A program made the translations under genes and the position numbers. Shown one piece after another: positions 15,254 through 26,101 of a stretch of DNA of 64,000 nt; the stretch's first letter is position 1, and every line of letters begins with the position of its first letter. Origin of the DNA: Amanita rubescens (taxonomy: Eukaryota > Basidiomycota > Agaricomycetes > Agaricales > Amanitaceae); the NCBI GenBank assembly GCA_015039365.1, contig WION01000008.1, positions 806,001 to 870,000 on the forward strand. Direction: 5' to 3'. Below the pieces are notes generated by a model. That model was not told the DNA's origin. It made no database searches and saw only the letters and a list, made by a program, of their open reading frames with translations.

Positions 15254-16249
15254 TTATCCGTATAATGTCTGCTCATGGGGCGTGCCAAACAGACCCTGTT
15301 CCCAGCTACCTGGACGTTTCCATTCTGATATGGCGTGATCAACGCCAAGAGCTTTTGCTACGACGGCGGCCAAAAGATGGGCATCCTCTCTGTTATCACC
15401 TTCTAACACGAATTGCAAGAGAGCTGCGGTTGGTATTGACCAATTTTGCGTCAGCGATGTTAGGATTCGCCGCGTAAGACCACCACCGGGAATGAATGGA
15501 ATGGGTGTGGCGCCATCGCCCGTTCGAGGATGTTGGGACACAGGAGTGGTGTAAGTGGGAATTGGTAAAGAGTTCAATTTCTGCAGTGGGGAAGTTGCCA
15601 ATGATGGGCCTGTTGGTTGAATCTGATGTGTTGGGGTACTTTGCAAGCGAGTAAAGTTACGACGTTGATAAAGTGGATGACAGGACGTACAACATTTGAG
15701 AGTCTGTCCGGTCCGACACGTCGACTCCCGAAAGAAATAGGACGGCGCTTACACCGGAATTCTTGATGAAAGTAATGAGGGCATCCGCAAATTCCTGCTT
15801 GCGCGACTAAAGCATTATCGGTTACACTGGAGTAATAGCGCGGGCTATGCGCGGTTTACCTTCAGAACGGGGGACCGTTGTTGGATAACGGCTATATTGA
15901 CGATGTCGTTGGTGTACACTAGAGGCTTTCCGTCAGGTTAGGCTACAGCTGGGGGCAGTTGAGTAACCAACATTCGAACGGGGTAGTAATTCCAGGTTCT
16001 CCATCGTCCCTACCACCGACGACGGGGATGAAGTAGCTTGGATCAAGAGTCGCAACGCATTTTAGAGATAAAGATGCAATGAGTAGGTCCACGGCCAGCT
16101 GAGAAACGTTCGCGACGGAGACGATAGGCTATGTTATGCACCATTTGAGTGACATTTCCTGAGATAATAATGATCAAATGACTGACGACGATGAGAATCT
16201 TCCCTGCAATGTTCGAGTTACGTTCGCGATGAGGGTACACTACTCCCAT
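15254..16249 (-). CDS. ADD66: Proteasome assembly chaperone 2 (PAC2/Add66)
   Basis: PAC2-family chaperone that pairs with PAC1 to guide assembly of the 20S proteasome alpha ring. The first exon reads MGVVYPHRERNSNIAGKILI (16249). A short intron then joins it to PIVSVANVSQLAVDLLIASL and DPSYFIPVVGGRD, the usual N-terminal block with its Gly-rich turn. Middle exons read KQEFADALITFIKNSGVSAV and SGVDVSDRTDSQ. The last exon contains PGGGLTRRILTSL, LLQFVLEGDNREDAHLLA and AVVAKAL, all characteristic of eukaryotic PAC2, and ends at 15254. It lies in tandem upstream of ETF alpha on the same strand and only 45 bp from the convergent RRP12 stop. Exact exon borders between 15650 and 16000 are estimated. 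Confidence 0.88.
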
Positions 16250-16425
16250 CGTTGCCGAGTCGCAGATACGATTACGTCTGCCACTATTTACGTAACGTGT
16301 ATATTTGGACTACTTGACGTACGAGGATGTATATAAGTAATTCCGCGCAGCAATTCGTTCTCATTGCGAATGAACACAAGGTTTGCACGAGAAAGCGCCC
16401 CAGGAGCATTAACTCCGGCAGGTGT

Positions 16426-17581
16426 CTACTGTTTCAGTTTCTCTATAAGCTGGGGTACGACTTCAAACAAATCGGCGACGAGGCCGACATCAGCTACTTG
16501 GAATATTGGTGCATCTGGATCCTAAAAGAAATTATAGGCATTTTGGGGAGGAAACTTCGTTATGGATTTACGTACCTTGTTGATCGCCACGATCAGTTTA
16601 GAATCTTTCATTCCTGCCAAGTGCTGAATGGCTCCGGAGATACCGAGAGCCATGTACAACTCAGGCGCGACAATTTTTCCCGTTTGTCCGACTTGCAATG
16701 AGTTATCTGCGTAGCCTGCATCCACCGCTGCACGCGACGCTCCGACGGCAGCTCCTAGAACGTCTGCGAGGGGATACAAAGTTGCCGTGAATGTTTCTTT
16801 GTCCTTCAATGCACGCCCACCGGATACGATCCTGGTGGCGGCGCCGAGTTCTGGGCGGTCAGATTTTGCAATTGTCGTCGTGATATGATCAGTCAGAGCG
16901 TTGGAGACTTCAACGGAATCAATTGCTTTCACTTCTACTGTGGCTGATGCATCTAGTTCAGCTGTATCGAAAGCGGTCCCGCGGACGGTGAAAAACTTCA
17001 CTGGGATGGAAGAAGGCGAACGGACTGTTGCGATTGCATTGCCGGCGTAAATTGGGCGGGTGAATGTAGTACTGTTGGAAGCTTCATCGTGTTCGAGCGA
17101 CGTAATATCTGAGACTACCGGAACATCTAGACGGGCTGCGATGCGCGGTAAAAGTGACTTGGCTAATGACGAAGTCGATGAAACCACATGGGTAAAGGGC
17201 GAAGTGCCTGAAAGCAGTTTCTCAAACAGGGGACTGAGAGTTTCGGGAAGCGGTTGAGTGTATTGCTGAGAAGTTGAATGTAGGATTGTGTTTAGGCCCT
17301 TAAACCTAAGATACAGGTCAAATGATACTCGGAAATGAGTCACGATGACGATACTTTTTTGCCTTCTCCACGGCGTTTGGAACCTGCTCGGGACTACCAA
17401 CAAGTAGGCCGGTGACTTGGCCACCAAGCTTGGTTGCGGCAGTCAACGCCGACAAAGAACCTGAGGTGATGGCGTCATTATTATGCTCCAAGAAAACTAA
17501 CGCATGAGGAGAAGCTGCGGAGGCGTACGACCTGGAAAGTAGTACTCTACAGCGGATGGCGGCGGACCTCGCTTGTATCAT
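16426..17581 (-). CDS. ETFA: Electron transfer flavoprotein subunit alpha, mitochondrial
   Basis: FAD-carrying subunit of the ETF heterodimer that passes electrons from matrix acyl-CoA dehydrogenases to ETF-ubiquinone oxidoreductase. The N-terminus ([11 protein letters not shown] to [10 protein letters not shown]) is Arg/Ser/Ala-rich without acidic residues, as expected for a mitochondrial presequence. It continues [13 protein letters not shown]. After an intron near 17300 the body reads [25 protein letters not shown], then the FAD-binding C-terminal domain [36 protein letters not shown] and IVAINKD. A last intron leads to [20 protein letters not shown] and LIEKLKQ-stop at 16426. Length fits the family. 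The start was set at the presequence Met (17581) rather than an in-frame ATG 84 bp upstream. Confidence 0.94.
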
Positions 17582-17719
17582 CAAGTTGTAAATGACCGGC
17601 TTCCGGCGACTCATTTCGAATTCAAATGCCACATTCCCACGGGTCCACCACTGTCTTCTTTCCATTCATCGTGCACAAAATGCCCTTTTTGCTGTGCTGC
17701 GCAATAGCGCCCACAAACT

Positions 17720-17727
17720 TATATAAG
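17720..17727 (+). promoter_or_regulatory. TATA box of the first ZNFX1-like gene
   Basis: TATATAAG lies 43 bp before the ATG at 17763. The second tandem copy has the same octamer at almost the same distance, and neighbouring bases also match in part, so the core promoter was probably duplicated with the gene. Confidence 0.55.
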
Positions 17728-17762
17728 GCTGACATCCAAATGCCCTTCTTCCTAGATCACCC

Positions 17763-20700
17763 ATGCTTGAGCCTTGCCGATACTACTTCGGACCTGGAGG
17801 TTGTAAGAGAGGCTCATCGTGCCACTACTCTCACAGCGCCCCAGGTCCCAATGCAAGATGGCGTTCATCTTCGTACAATTCAGAGTCGGCTCCAGCCCCC
17901 TCGGGGGCCTGCAGGTTTTATTGGTCTAAGGGATGGTGTAAAAATAATGCCAATTGCCCTTACAAGCATATCAAGAATGAACCCATACTTCAATCATCCG
18001 TGACGTCTGATTTAGACGATTCCTTGAGGCCAACGAATAAAGGTCGGGCTGTGGCGGGAACTGGTGCTGGTTCATTGTCGCACCAGCCTATGAATATCCT
18101 CCGTCCTCGCCAAGTAAATGGTTATTTGAAGAGGTTTCTTCAGGACGACTTCGAATTTAGCGCTACTTCTGATGTATACATCTTCTTTACTCTGACCGAT
18201 AGTGCTATTTCCGCAAATTCGTCCTGGGTACGTGCCGCAGTTTCTTAGCTTCAGCGAACCATCTAATCCATTATCGAAGAGTTTCGAAGATAAACAGGTT
18301 CGTCGTTTACAACCGCACGATCTATGTCGGCTAAGATTGCGACGGTCAGCTTTTCCTTGCGTCTCTTACTACAGTGCGTATTACTTTAGTTATGTTGTGT
18401 CAATCTACTGATCGAGAATAGGAGAATGGTTTGCGCAGAATGTCCGAAGTACTGCGCTGGGCCCCAGTTTCCGTACGGAGCGAGTCAGACTCCAGTGTTT
18501 TATCTTTCCAACGAGCGTGGTTGCCCTTTTTGCGTGTGAGTGTTGTTTACATCGAAGTGGTCTTTTCTACAAGACCTTTCAGTTTCTTTCTTCCGACACC
18601 GTTGTGAAAAGCACTTTGCGTCAATATGTCGAGTTTGTCCATTTCTTGTCTTTTAACTGCCTTAGTCTGATTCCGTCTTTTAGTACCTTGTATTCGATTA
18701 TCATAAATGACTTCGGATTGTTTAGCGACACGTTGATAAGATCCATAGATGAAATGATCGCTATTGAAGACAAACTCGACAGTCAAATTGTGGCTTCTAT
18801 TTCTGAAGTGCTTCTTCAGTATGGCATAGTAATAATTAATATTCGCTATCTGATGCACAATCTCAGGTGTCTATCCCGGTTCGAGAACGCGGTCTCAACT
18901 CAACCGCAAATCTTAGTTATTGCCCGGAAGCTGAAGTCATGGGTTCAAGAGGCTATGACTGCTCCGCAACCCGACAATGCATTCCATCTTTCGGATCGCG
19001 TACAAACCATCATGAATATCGTGGATCGGGAGCAAGCACGATCAGAAAGGGCCCAAATTAGCCGAAAAGAAGGTTTTGCCGCATCGCAGGCATATTTTGA
19101 TAGACCTGGAGCCCTTTGTTCTACGGGGCCTCGCCACGATAACGATGAAGCGGAGATACAGAACATCCGAATTGCCCCTACGCATGAGGAACTGATTTGC
19201 AAGACAGAGCCCTTTCTACCTGGAAATTCCTACGATGCTCCGCATCACCTGCCGCAAGAAAGTATAGAAAGATTGTTGGATATTCAGTTCAGACTTCTGA
19301 GGGAGGAGCTCATGTGAGTTCCTTTCCTTTTTTCAATTTTTCAATTTCAATTTACGAGGGTCTTTCTGTCGATAGAGATCCACTGAGATCGTCAATCAAT
19401 CTCATCCAAAAGGACATGCACAGCAAGTCAACGAATACGAAGCTGGCTACCATTTTGGCGAAACAAGGCGGAAAGTACCATAGTCCGAATGGCGGCGTGG
19501 GGTTTAACGTTTATACTGGGGTGAAGTTCCATTCATTGACTCCAGATAACCGTGGACTTTCGGTGGACATCAGTTTTGATACTCCTCCAGGACAAGCCCG
19601 CCAATTTAACGCACATGCGCGGGCCGTCTTTTGGGAGCACATGGGCGGAAAACGCATGATGCAAGGAGGGCTAGTAGGTCTCATCTGGTCACGCGAAAGT
19701 GGTCGAGATATCGAAGTTTGCCTTGGAACAATCGCCAGTTCTTCAAAAGAACTGGCAGAATCGGCCAGACGACGGAGAGACAGAGTTTCGTCGCGTATCA
19801 TTTTCTTTGACTCAGAAGTAGAAATGCGCATTTTGAATGTGTTGAAGAATCCTCACAGAGCACAAGCAGACGAAGTCTTGCTGGTAGAAGCACCGATGAT
19901 GTACGAAGCTATTCGGCCATTCTTAGAGGCCTTGACCGTTCAGCCAGAGACAATTCCGTTCAAAGAGTACCTGGTCCATAGACCGCCTCGATATTTTGAC
20001 TCTCATGACGTCAAGCCGCCTCGATATGCCACCCTCCCTTCATTCAAATATCATTTAGAATGCCTCTTAAGGCCCGGAGATAGGACTACTGGCGTTGAAC
20101 TGGCTATGGATGTTACTGATCCTATTTCGGTGGAGAATGCACGGAATGCATTGAAAAGGGGAAGCAGGTTGGACCCAAGTCAAGTTGATGCTGTAGTGGC
20201 GGCGTTGACAAGAGAAGTCGCGCTCATTCAAGGGTCAGTGACTCCGCACATTTTCTCGATCTTCTGATTCATGCGTTGCTGTAGGCCTCCTGGGACGGGC
20301 AAGGTTTGTCTCGGATTATTATAGCTATGCTGATGCTAAGTCATGTTCGCAGTCTTACACAGGCATCGAGTTACTCCGCGTTTTGATCGGGCATGCTCGA
20401 CCTATACTGATGATTGCATTCACCAATCATGCTTTGGACCACCTCCTCACTGGCGTGCTCGATGCAGGGATTACCAGCAAAATAGTGCGCCTGGGCTCGC
20501 GCTCTGCGGATGAACGTATTTCTGAATTCAGGATCGAAAATCTGGAATCACAAGCTGGGAAACGTAGGCTGGTCGGAAGATTCTACCGTCAATTCAAATT
20601 GGATCAAGAAAAACTAGCTTCGCACTTGGAGGATTTTATCGAAGCGGATGTCTCAACCTCTAACATCGTCACATATATCGAGGAGCAATATCCAGAGCAC

Positions 20701-23700
20701 TATGAACACATATGTCATCCACCCCCGTGGATCAGCACCTTGATATCATCCTGGAATGAGTCAGAGAGAGGTGGTTGGCAAACGACGGGAAAGCGTGGCC
20801 CGACTGGTTTTACGACATATGGCAGGTGGTTGCGCGGAGAAGATTTAGAATTCTTGAGGATAAGACCCGATCTCCCCTTGGCAAAGCCACCTGCAGCAAA
20901 GACTTACAACGTGGCCTCGGGAACTTCGAACATGTTCAATACGCTGTCTATTGATACAACTGACGATGCCAGTTCGTGCAACTCGGATTCGGGATCGGAC
21001 GGCGAAGAAAGCGGCGGAGAACTAGAGACGGAGTCAGAAGCCGACTGGCAGCGATTAGATTTCGCCAGTGCGGAAGAAGTATTGGAAACTGGTTCGGAAA
21101 AGTCGGATTCCTCAGAAGACGAATTATTCGTGACTCCCATGGACTCTCCTATATCGGAAGACGAGTCCTGGTTTTCGAATTCACCGCAGAAAACAGACTC
21201 CGAAGTTTCGCAGCTTTCCCAACTACGAGACCCTTTGGCTTTCTTCACTGAGCACTCTATGAGCAGCGTTCCAGAAATCCCGGTTACAGATCAACCACTA
21301 GATATTCTGTTAGCACAGGGATCAATGTGGAGCTTGTCCCTCAAGGAACGTTGGAGATTAGATCAGTACTGGAGGGAGCGAACTCGCGAGGCCGTGTTGC
21401 AGAGCCAGTTAAAGGAGTTTGAAATTTTACGTGGAAATTATAAGAAGTGTCAAGAGTTGTTCAATCAAGTGAGCGATGGGGTAAGCCACGTAAATGACAC
21501 GAAATCAGATATTTGACATTCATCAATTAGGTCCGTCGTGATTTACTTAGTGATATCGACATCATTGGCTGCACGACCACAGGTAATTCATTGTCTGTCG
21601 AGTCAAGTATATGAGCTAAAGCGATGATCCAAACCCCTAGGCGCAGCAAAATATTCATCTTTACTGAGAGTAACTATCCTAGTCCTTTACTCCTAGCTTT
21701 GTGGTATAACATCGTTGATACAGGGTATTGAACCAAGAGTGGTGCTGGTCGAAGAGGCTGGGCAAGTCTTGGAAGCGCATATCCTAGCAAACTTAGTTCC
21801 ATCCATCGAGCACCTGATCATGATAGGCGATCCTTTACAACTACGCCCAACGCTTAACAATTACAGTAAGTCGGGGGGTCCCGAACAATGCTAATACCTG
21901 TTGATTGCGCCAATAGAACTTTCGGTCGACAACCCGGGTGGTGGTCAGTTGTACAAATTCGACATGTCCCTTATGGAGCGTTTGTCCAGTTCCGGTTTCC
22001 CGATGTCTGTTATCGATGTCCAGCGGCGTATGAGGCCAGAAATTGCGCAATTAATCAGGTATTTGCTTGTGAGTCTCGTATGGATATTGCTATATGTATC
22101 ATTCCAGAAGTTCCTTATATCCGAGGCTGGAAGATCACAACTTGGTTAAGCAATATCCGGATGTTCGCGGCTTTGCCAGAAATGTCTTCTTCCTATCACA
22201 TCAACATCGCGAAAACGATGGCAATGAAGAAAACAGCGGTAGCAAGTACAATACATATGAAGTACGAAAACTTGTTTTCGTAGGTTATTTGATTAACGTC
22301 CAAGGAACAGGTGCAAATGATCAAGGACATGGTATTGTATTTATTAAGGTTAGGAAGGGTTCCCTAATTCTCATACTTGGCTAACTCCCACAAAGGCAAG
22401 GATGTTATTCGCAAGACGGCGACATAGTAGTACTTTGTGCTTACCTTGGCCAACTGGCCCTTGTGCGAGATGCATTGTCACAGCATGTGGCCGTTGTTTT
22501 GGATGAACGCGACCAAGAGGAATTGGCAGATCGGGAAGTGAAGAATGAGACTTTAGAGCCCAAAGTGGAACGTGTTCAAGTTTCAAAAAGGGTATAGTGC
22601 CCGATCGGTATTTAAACATCTAATAACGGTTCATAGGTTCGCTTACGCACTGTGGACAACTATCAGGGAGAAGAAGGAAAGGTAAGGTTCATACGCTGAT
22701 AACCTATGGTCATGTTCATGTTATGAACGTAGATCGTAATCCTCTCTCTGGTACGGAATGCAGGAAACGACGACTATGATGCCCGTTATTCTGGAAGCAC
22801 TATAGGTTTTCTCAAAGTAAGCGCCAAAATCTATCTAGAATATATTCACCTGACCACCGTATAGTCCAAAAACAGGACAAACGGTACGGGATTATCAATC
22901 TGCTAGGCCAGTTATATCATTAATCAATTTTTCTCCTAGTCGCCCTTTCTCGAGCTAAGCATGGACTATACATGTTAGGGAATGCTGCGCTACTCGCTGC
23001 GAAAAGTCAAATGTGGAACACTGTGCTTGAAGAACTTCGACGCAATGATAACGTTGGTGATGCATTCCCGGTTGCGTGTCACCGCCATCCAGATAAAATC
23101 AGCTACGTATCTCGACCAGGTCAGTTGCCTCAGTCCGCACCCGATGGTAAGTACCCAGCGCGCATGTTACTCGTACAGCTGAAAATATGCATGACAGGCG
23201 GCTGTTTGCAACCGTGCGAATATCGCATGAAATGCGAACACGTCTGTCCGTTTAAGGTAAAAAAAACGACTATTTCAATTTCCAATATTTTTTTGTTCAC
23301 CTAAATAATAGTGCCATCCTGACGATCCTCATCACGTCGCTGTCGCATGTCAGGAACCTTGCAAAACACTTTGCATCAGAGGCCACCAATGTCCCAAACT
23401 TTGTTATGCAGAATGCGGTCAATGCATGTATCCAATACCACACGTCGCTTTACCATGCGGGCATGTGGCCAACTCGGTACCTTGGTAGGCTGGATTTTAG
23501 CTTGATCTACTCATACTCACGTGGTATCAGTTATATGATGGAAGATCTTGGCGGCGTCAAGTGTAATGTCACTGTGACCAAACAACTCGCGAGTTGCGAA
23601 CACACCGCTGAGCTTCCGTGTAGCATGAATATATCCAAACACTCTTGCACTCGTCCTTGTGGCGGGAATATTGGTTGTTGTGGGCGTACTTGTGACTCGC

Positions 23701-25729
23701 CATGCTTTGATTGTCAAGCAAAGAATCCGGCAGGTGGGACGTCAAGAATCGAGAGAAAGTTGCATCGCGAACATCTGTGCAAAAAGCCCTTGTATTGTGG
23801 ACACGATTGTCTTTTACCTTGTCTGCAGGGTCATGAATGCCCGCCGATATGTCGTGAAGCTTGCAGACAACGATGTGCTCACAGAAATTGCCCAGCCTCT
23901 TGTTCAACGCCCTGTGAACTGTGCAAGGAAGTTTGCACATGGTAACTTATTAATTTATGCTATATACATAAAATACTCACTAGTACACCAGGGCATGTCC
24001 ACACTACGTTTGTCCTGTCCCATGCGGTTCGGTAGGTCCGTTCTTTAAAATTGTTTCTACCTTATTCATACCTTGGCAGGCTTGTACGCGCCTTCCGTGT
24101 GATAAGAAGTGCGAGAAACGCCTACGATGCGGACATCGCTGTCCGTCGAGTAAGTCTAATCAATCACGCACGGTATCTCTCTCATGGCAGGACAGTATGT
24201 GGTGAAGATTGTGGGATTCAAGTCTGCCCTACATGCGCATCTCCCGGGTTGAAGAAAACTCTAGTGGACCTCATTCTGAAGCTCGATTTGGACGATATCC
24301 TAACGGATGAAGAGTCCTTGGACAATTTACTGATAACGCTTCCTGGATGCCACCACGTCTTCACTGTAGAAACACTTGACGATATTTGCCATCTGGAAGA
24401 ATATTATACGAAGAACGAGCATGGTGAATGGCGGGGCTTAGCTTCTCCTCAGCATGCAAGACGAAGAAAATCCCCCATGTGTCCGACGTGTCGCGCAGCA
24501 ATTACATCACTGCGTTACGGTCGAGTATTCAAATCTGCCAATTCAGACCTACTAGAAAGAAACATTATTTCTCACATGTCTGACAGGATGAACAAAGTCC
24601 AGAAATCCTGGAGCCAAATCAAAAGAGCGGAAATGAAACATGCCATAGTCGCCCAGGCCAAGCTAGTCAGGCTTAGCCCTGTTACATCCAATGGGAAGAC
24701 AAAAAAGGCACGCAATCGTAACAGAAATGCCGTTCTCAGTCAGAAAGGATTGCGCCCAGTTCCCGCCAACACCATTACTCCACATACAGATTTCTTCGGC
24801 GTTTCTCCGCAAGTTGCTCAGACGTGGAACGAAATCGTCAAAGATATGACCATGATTTACAAGGATGCTGCTGATGTATGGGTCGTCTCTGATCAAGGGC
24901 AAGCACCAATGACAGTCGGAATTGCCCAGCCACGCTCGGACAAGTGGTTTTTCATTGAAGCGATATGGGTCACACTACAGATCAAGCTCACACTCGCGGA
25001 GCTTGCTCGGGCTTGGATCACGGCGGTGGAAGATACTGCCTATCCACTTCCGGAACGTCAAGAATGGGGAACCTATGGAATATACCTATTGAAGTCATGC
25101 GAGATGGATGTTCGGATAGCATACGAGATGGCGGAAGCATCCAATAGTCGGCGTCAAATGACCCAATCCAGGATTCTGACCCTCAGGATCTCATTGGAGA
25201 AGTGTCGTTTCAATATCGAAATGTCCAAAAAGTGCGGTCTCTGGGATCGAGAACAAAGACTGAAATTTGCAGAAGAGGTGAAAACAGGAGGTGAAACCTT
25301 TAAGCGCGTCATAGCAGAGACAACAAAGGAGCACTCATGCGCACTTTTGAACAATTACGACTGGTTTGAAGAAAACTTTTCCGAGCTCATCAGTACTATC
25401 AGAGACGAGTGGGGAAATCTGAAACGAACGCTGAGGGAAGATACTTTCTATGAGCCTCTTTCTCTTGACGACAAGATGACAATCGTAAAAGCTCTCGGTT
25501 TCTGTACAGTGCTTTCCCTACTCTTCTCGTCCCTGCGATACTTACGTGTTCCGATAGCAGATGACAGTGGCCATGTCTATATCTGCCAAGATGGCCACCC
25601 CATCGTCGTCACCGAGGTAGGCATGACTTGACGCCGCGTGTTGGACTTCATCTAACGGTTTTGCAGTGTAGAGGTACGATAGAAGCATCGCGATGTACGG
25701 AATGTGGACAACGAATAAGGTGTCTTTGA
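17763..25729 (+). CDS. ZNFX1/Hrr1-like SF1 helicase with CCCH and NF-X1 fingers, copy A
   Basis: Large RNA-helicase-type protein. Two CCCH fingers (C-x8-C-x5-C-x3-H: CRYYFGPGGCKRGSSCHYSH and CRFYWSKGWCKNNANCPYKH) lie at the N-terminus. A conserved helical region follows (VLSFQRAWLP, then FLSSDTVVKSTLRQ). The SF1 core shows Walker A GPPGTGKSYTG, assembled from three exons near 20235-20355, TNHALDHLL (motif Ia), VEEAGQVLEAHILANL (Walker B as VEEA), GDPLQLRP, QRRMRPEIAQLIR, VDNYQGEE and NRTNVALSRAKHG. A Cys-rich array of NF-X1-type fingers spans about 23195-24230. The C-terminus ends in an RZ-type finger (GHVYICQDGH..CTECGQRI) that stops at once (25727-25729), whereas copy B continues 35 codons further. 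Compared with B it has several in-frame losses. Relatives act in RNAi heterochromatin (S. pombe Hrr1) and antiviral or small-RNA pathways (animal ZNFX1); that role is inferred here. Confidence 0.88.
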
Positions 25730-26101
25730 AGGCTAAAGTGCTAAAGGGTGGACTAAAAGTTTTGAGTGTACCATTAGCCCTCGTAATCGGAAATGAATCA
25801 CGATGATCAGATTTTTAGTAGACTCCTTTGCAGCGACCATGGGGCGACTTGATCACGGAGTTCTTATCAGCCCTGTAGATATGGGACATGGCCAGGAAAT
25901 CAGCGCTCAGCGCTCGGCAGTGGACTCCTCGACTCCACGCCGCTCTTGCACTCTCCGGCAATAGTTCGCTCCGAGACGACCCCAAGCCACCCACTAAATG
26001 ACTCTTCTTTGTCATTGTGAGACCGAAAATAGACTCTTTGCTGTGCAATGGTACATATATAAGACGAACCATGAGGCGATGACTTCTTTGCTCGATCATC
26101 C
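25730..26101. other. Spacer between the two helicase genes
   Basis: 372 bp holding the 3' flank of copy A and the promoter of copy B. The bases just after the copy A stop still resemble the coding tail of copy B for a short way (ggctaaagt versus ggccaaagt), so the original C-terminal codons of copy A lie here as decayed sequence. Confidence 0.5.
26056..26063 (+). promoter_or_regulatory. TATA box of the second ZNFX1-like gene
   Basis: TATATAAG lies 46 bp before the ATG at 26102, matching the octamer upstream of the first copy. The implied 5' leader is very short in both genes. Confidence 0.55.

Noticed and set aside
15223..15477. 84-codon plus-strand frame after RRP12
   Set aside because: Mirror frame of the last exon of the PAC2-like chaperone on the other strand.
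20904..21248. Minus-strand Ser-rich frame in copy A (and 29329-29928 in copy B)
   Set aside because: Antisense shadow of the acidic low-complexity insert in the helicase; codon bias of the Ser/Asp/Glu run explains the open frame.
25730..26101. Transposon as the cause of the helicase duplication
   Set aside because: No terminal repeats, target-site duplication or transposase frame seen at either unit border; unequal crossing-over is simpler.
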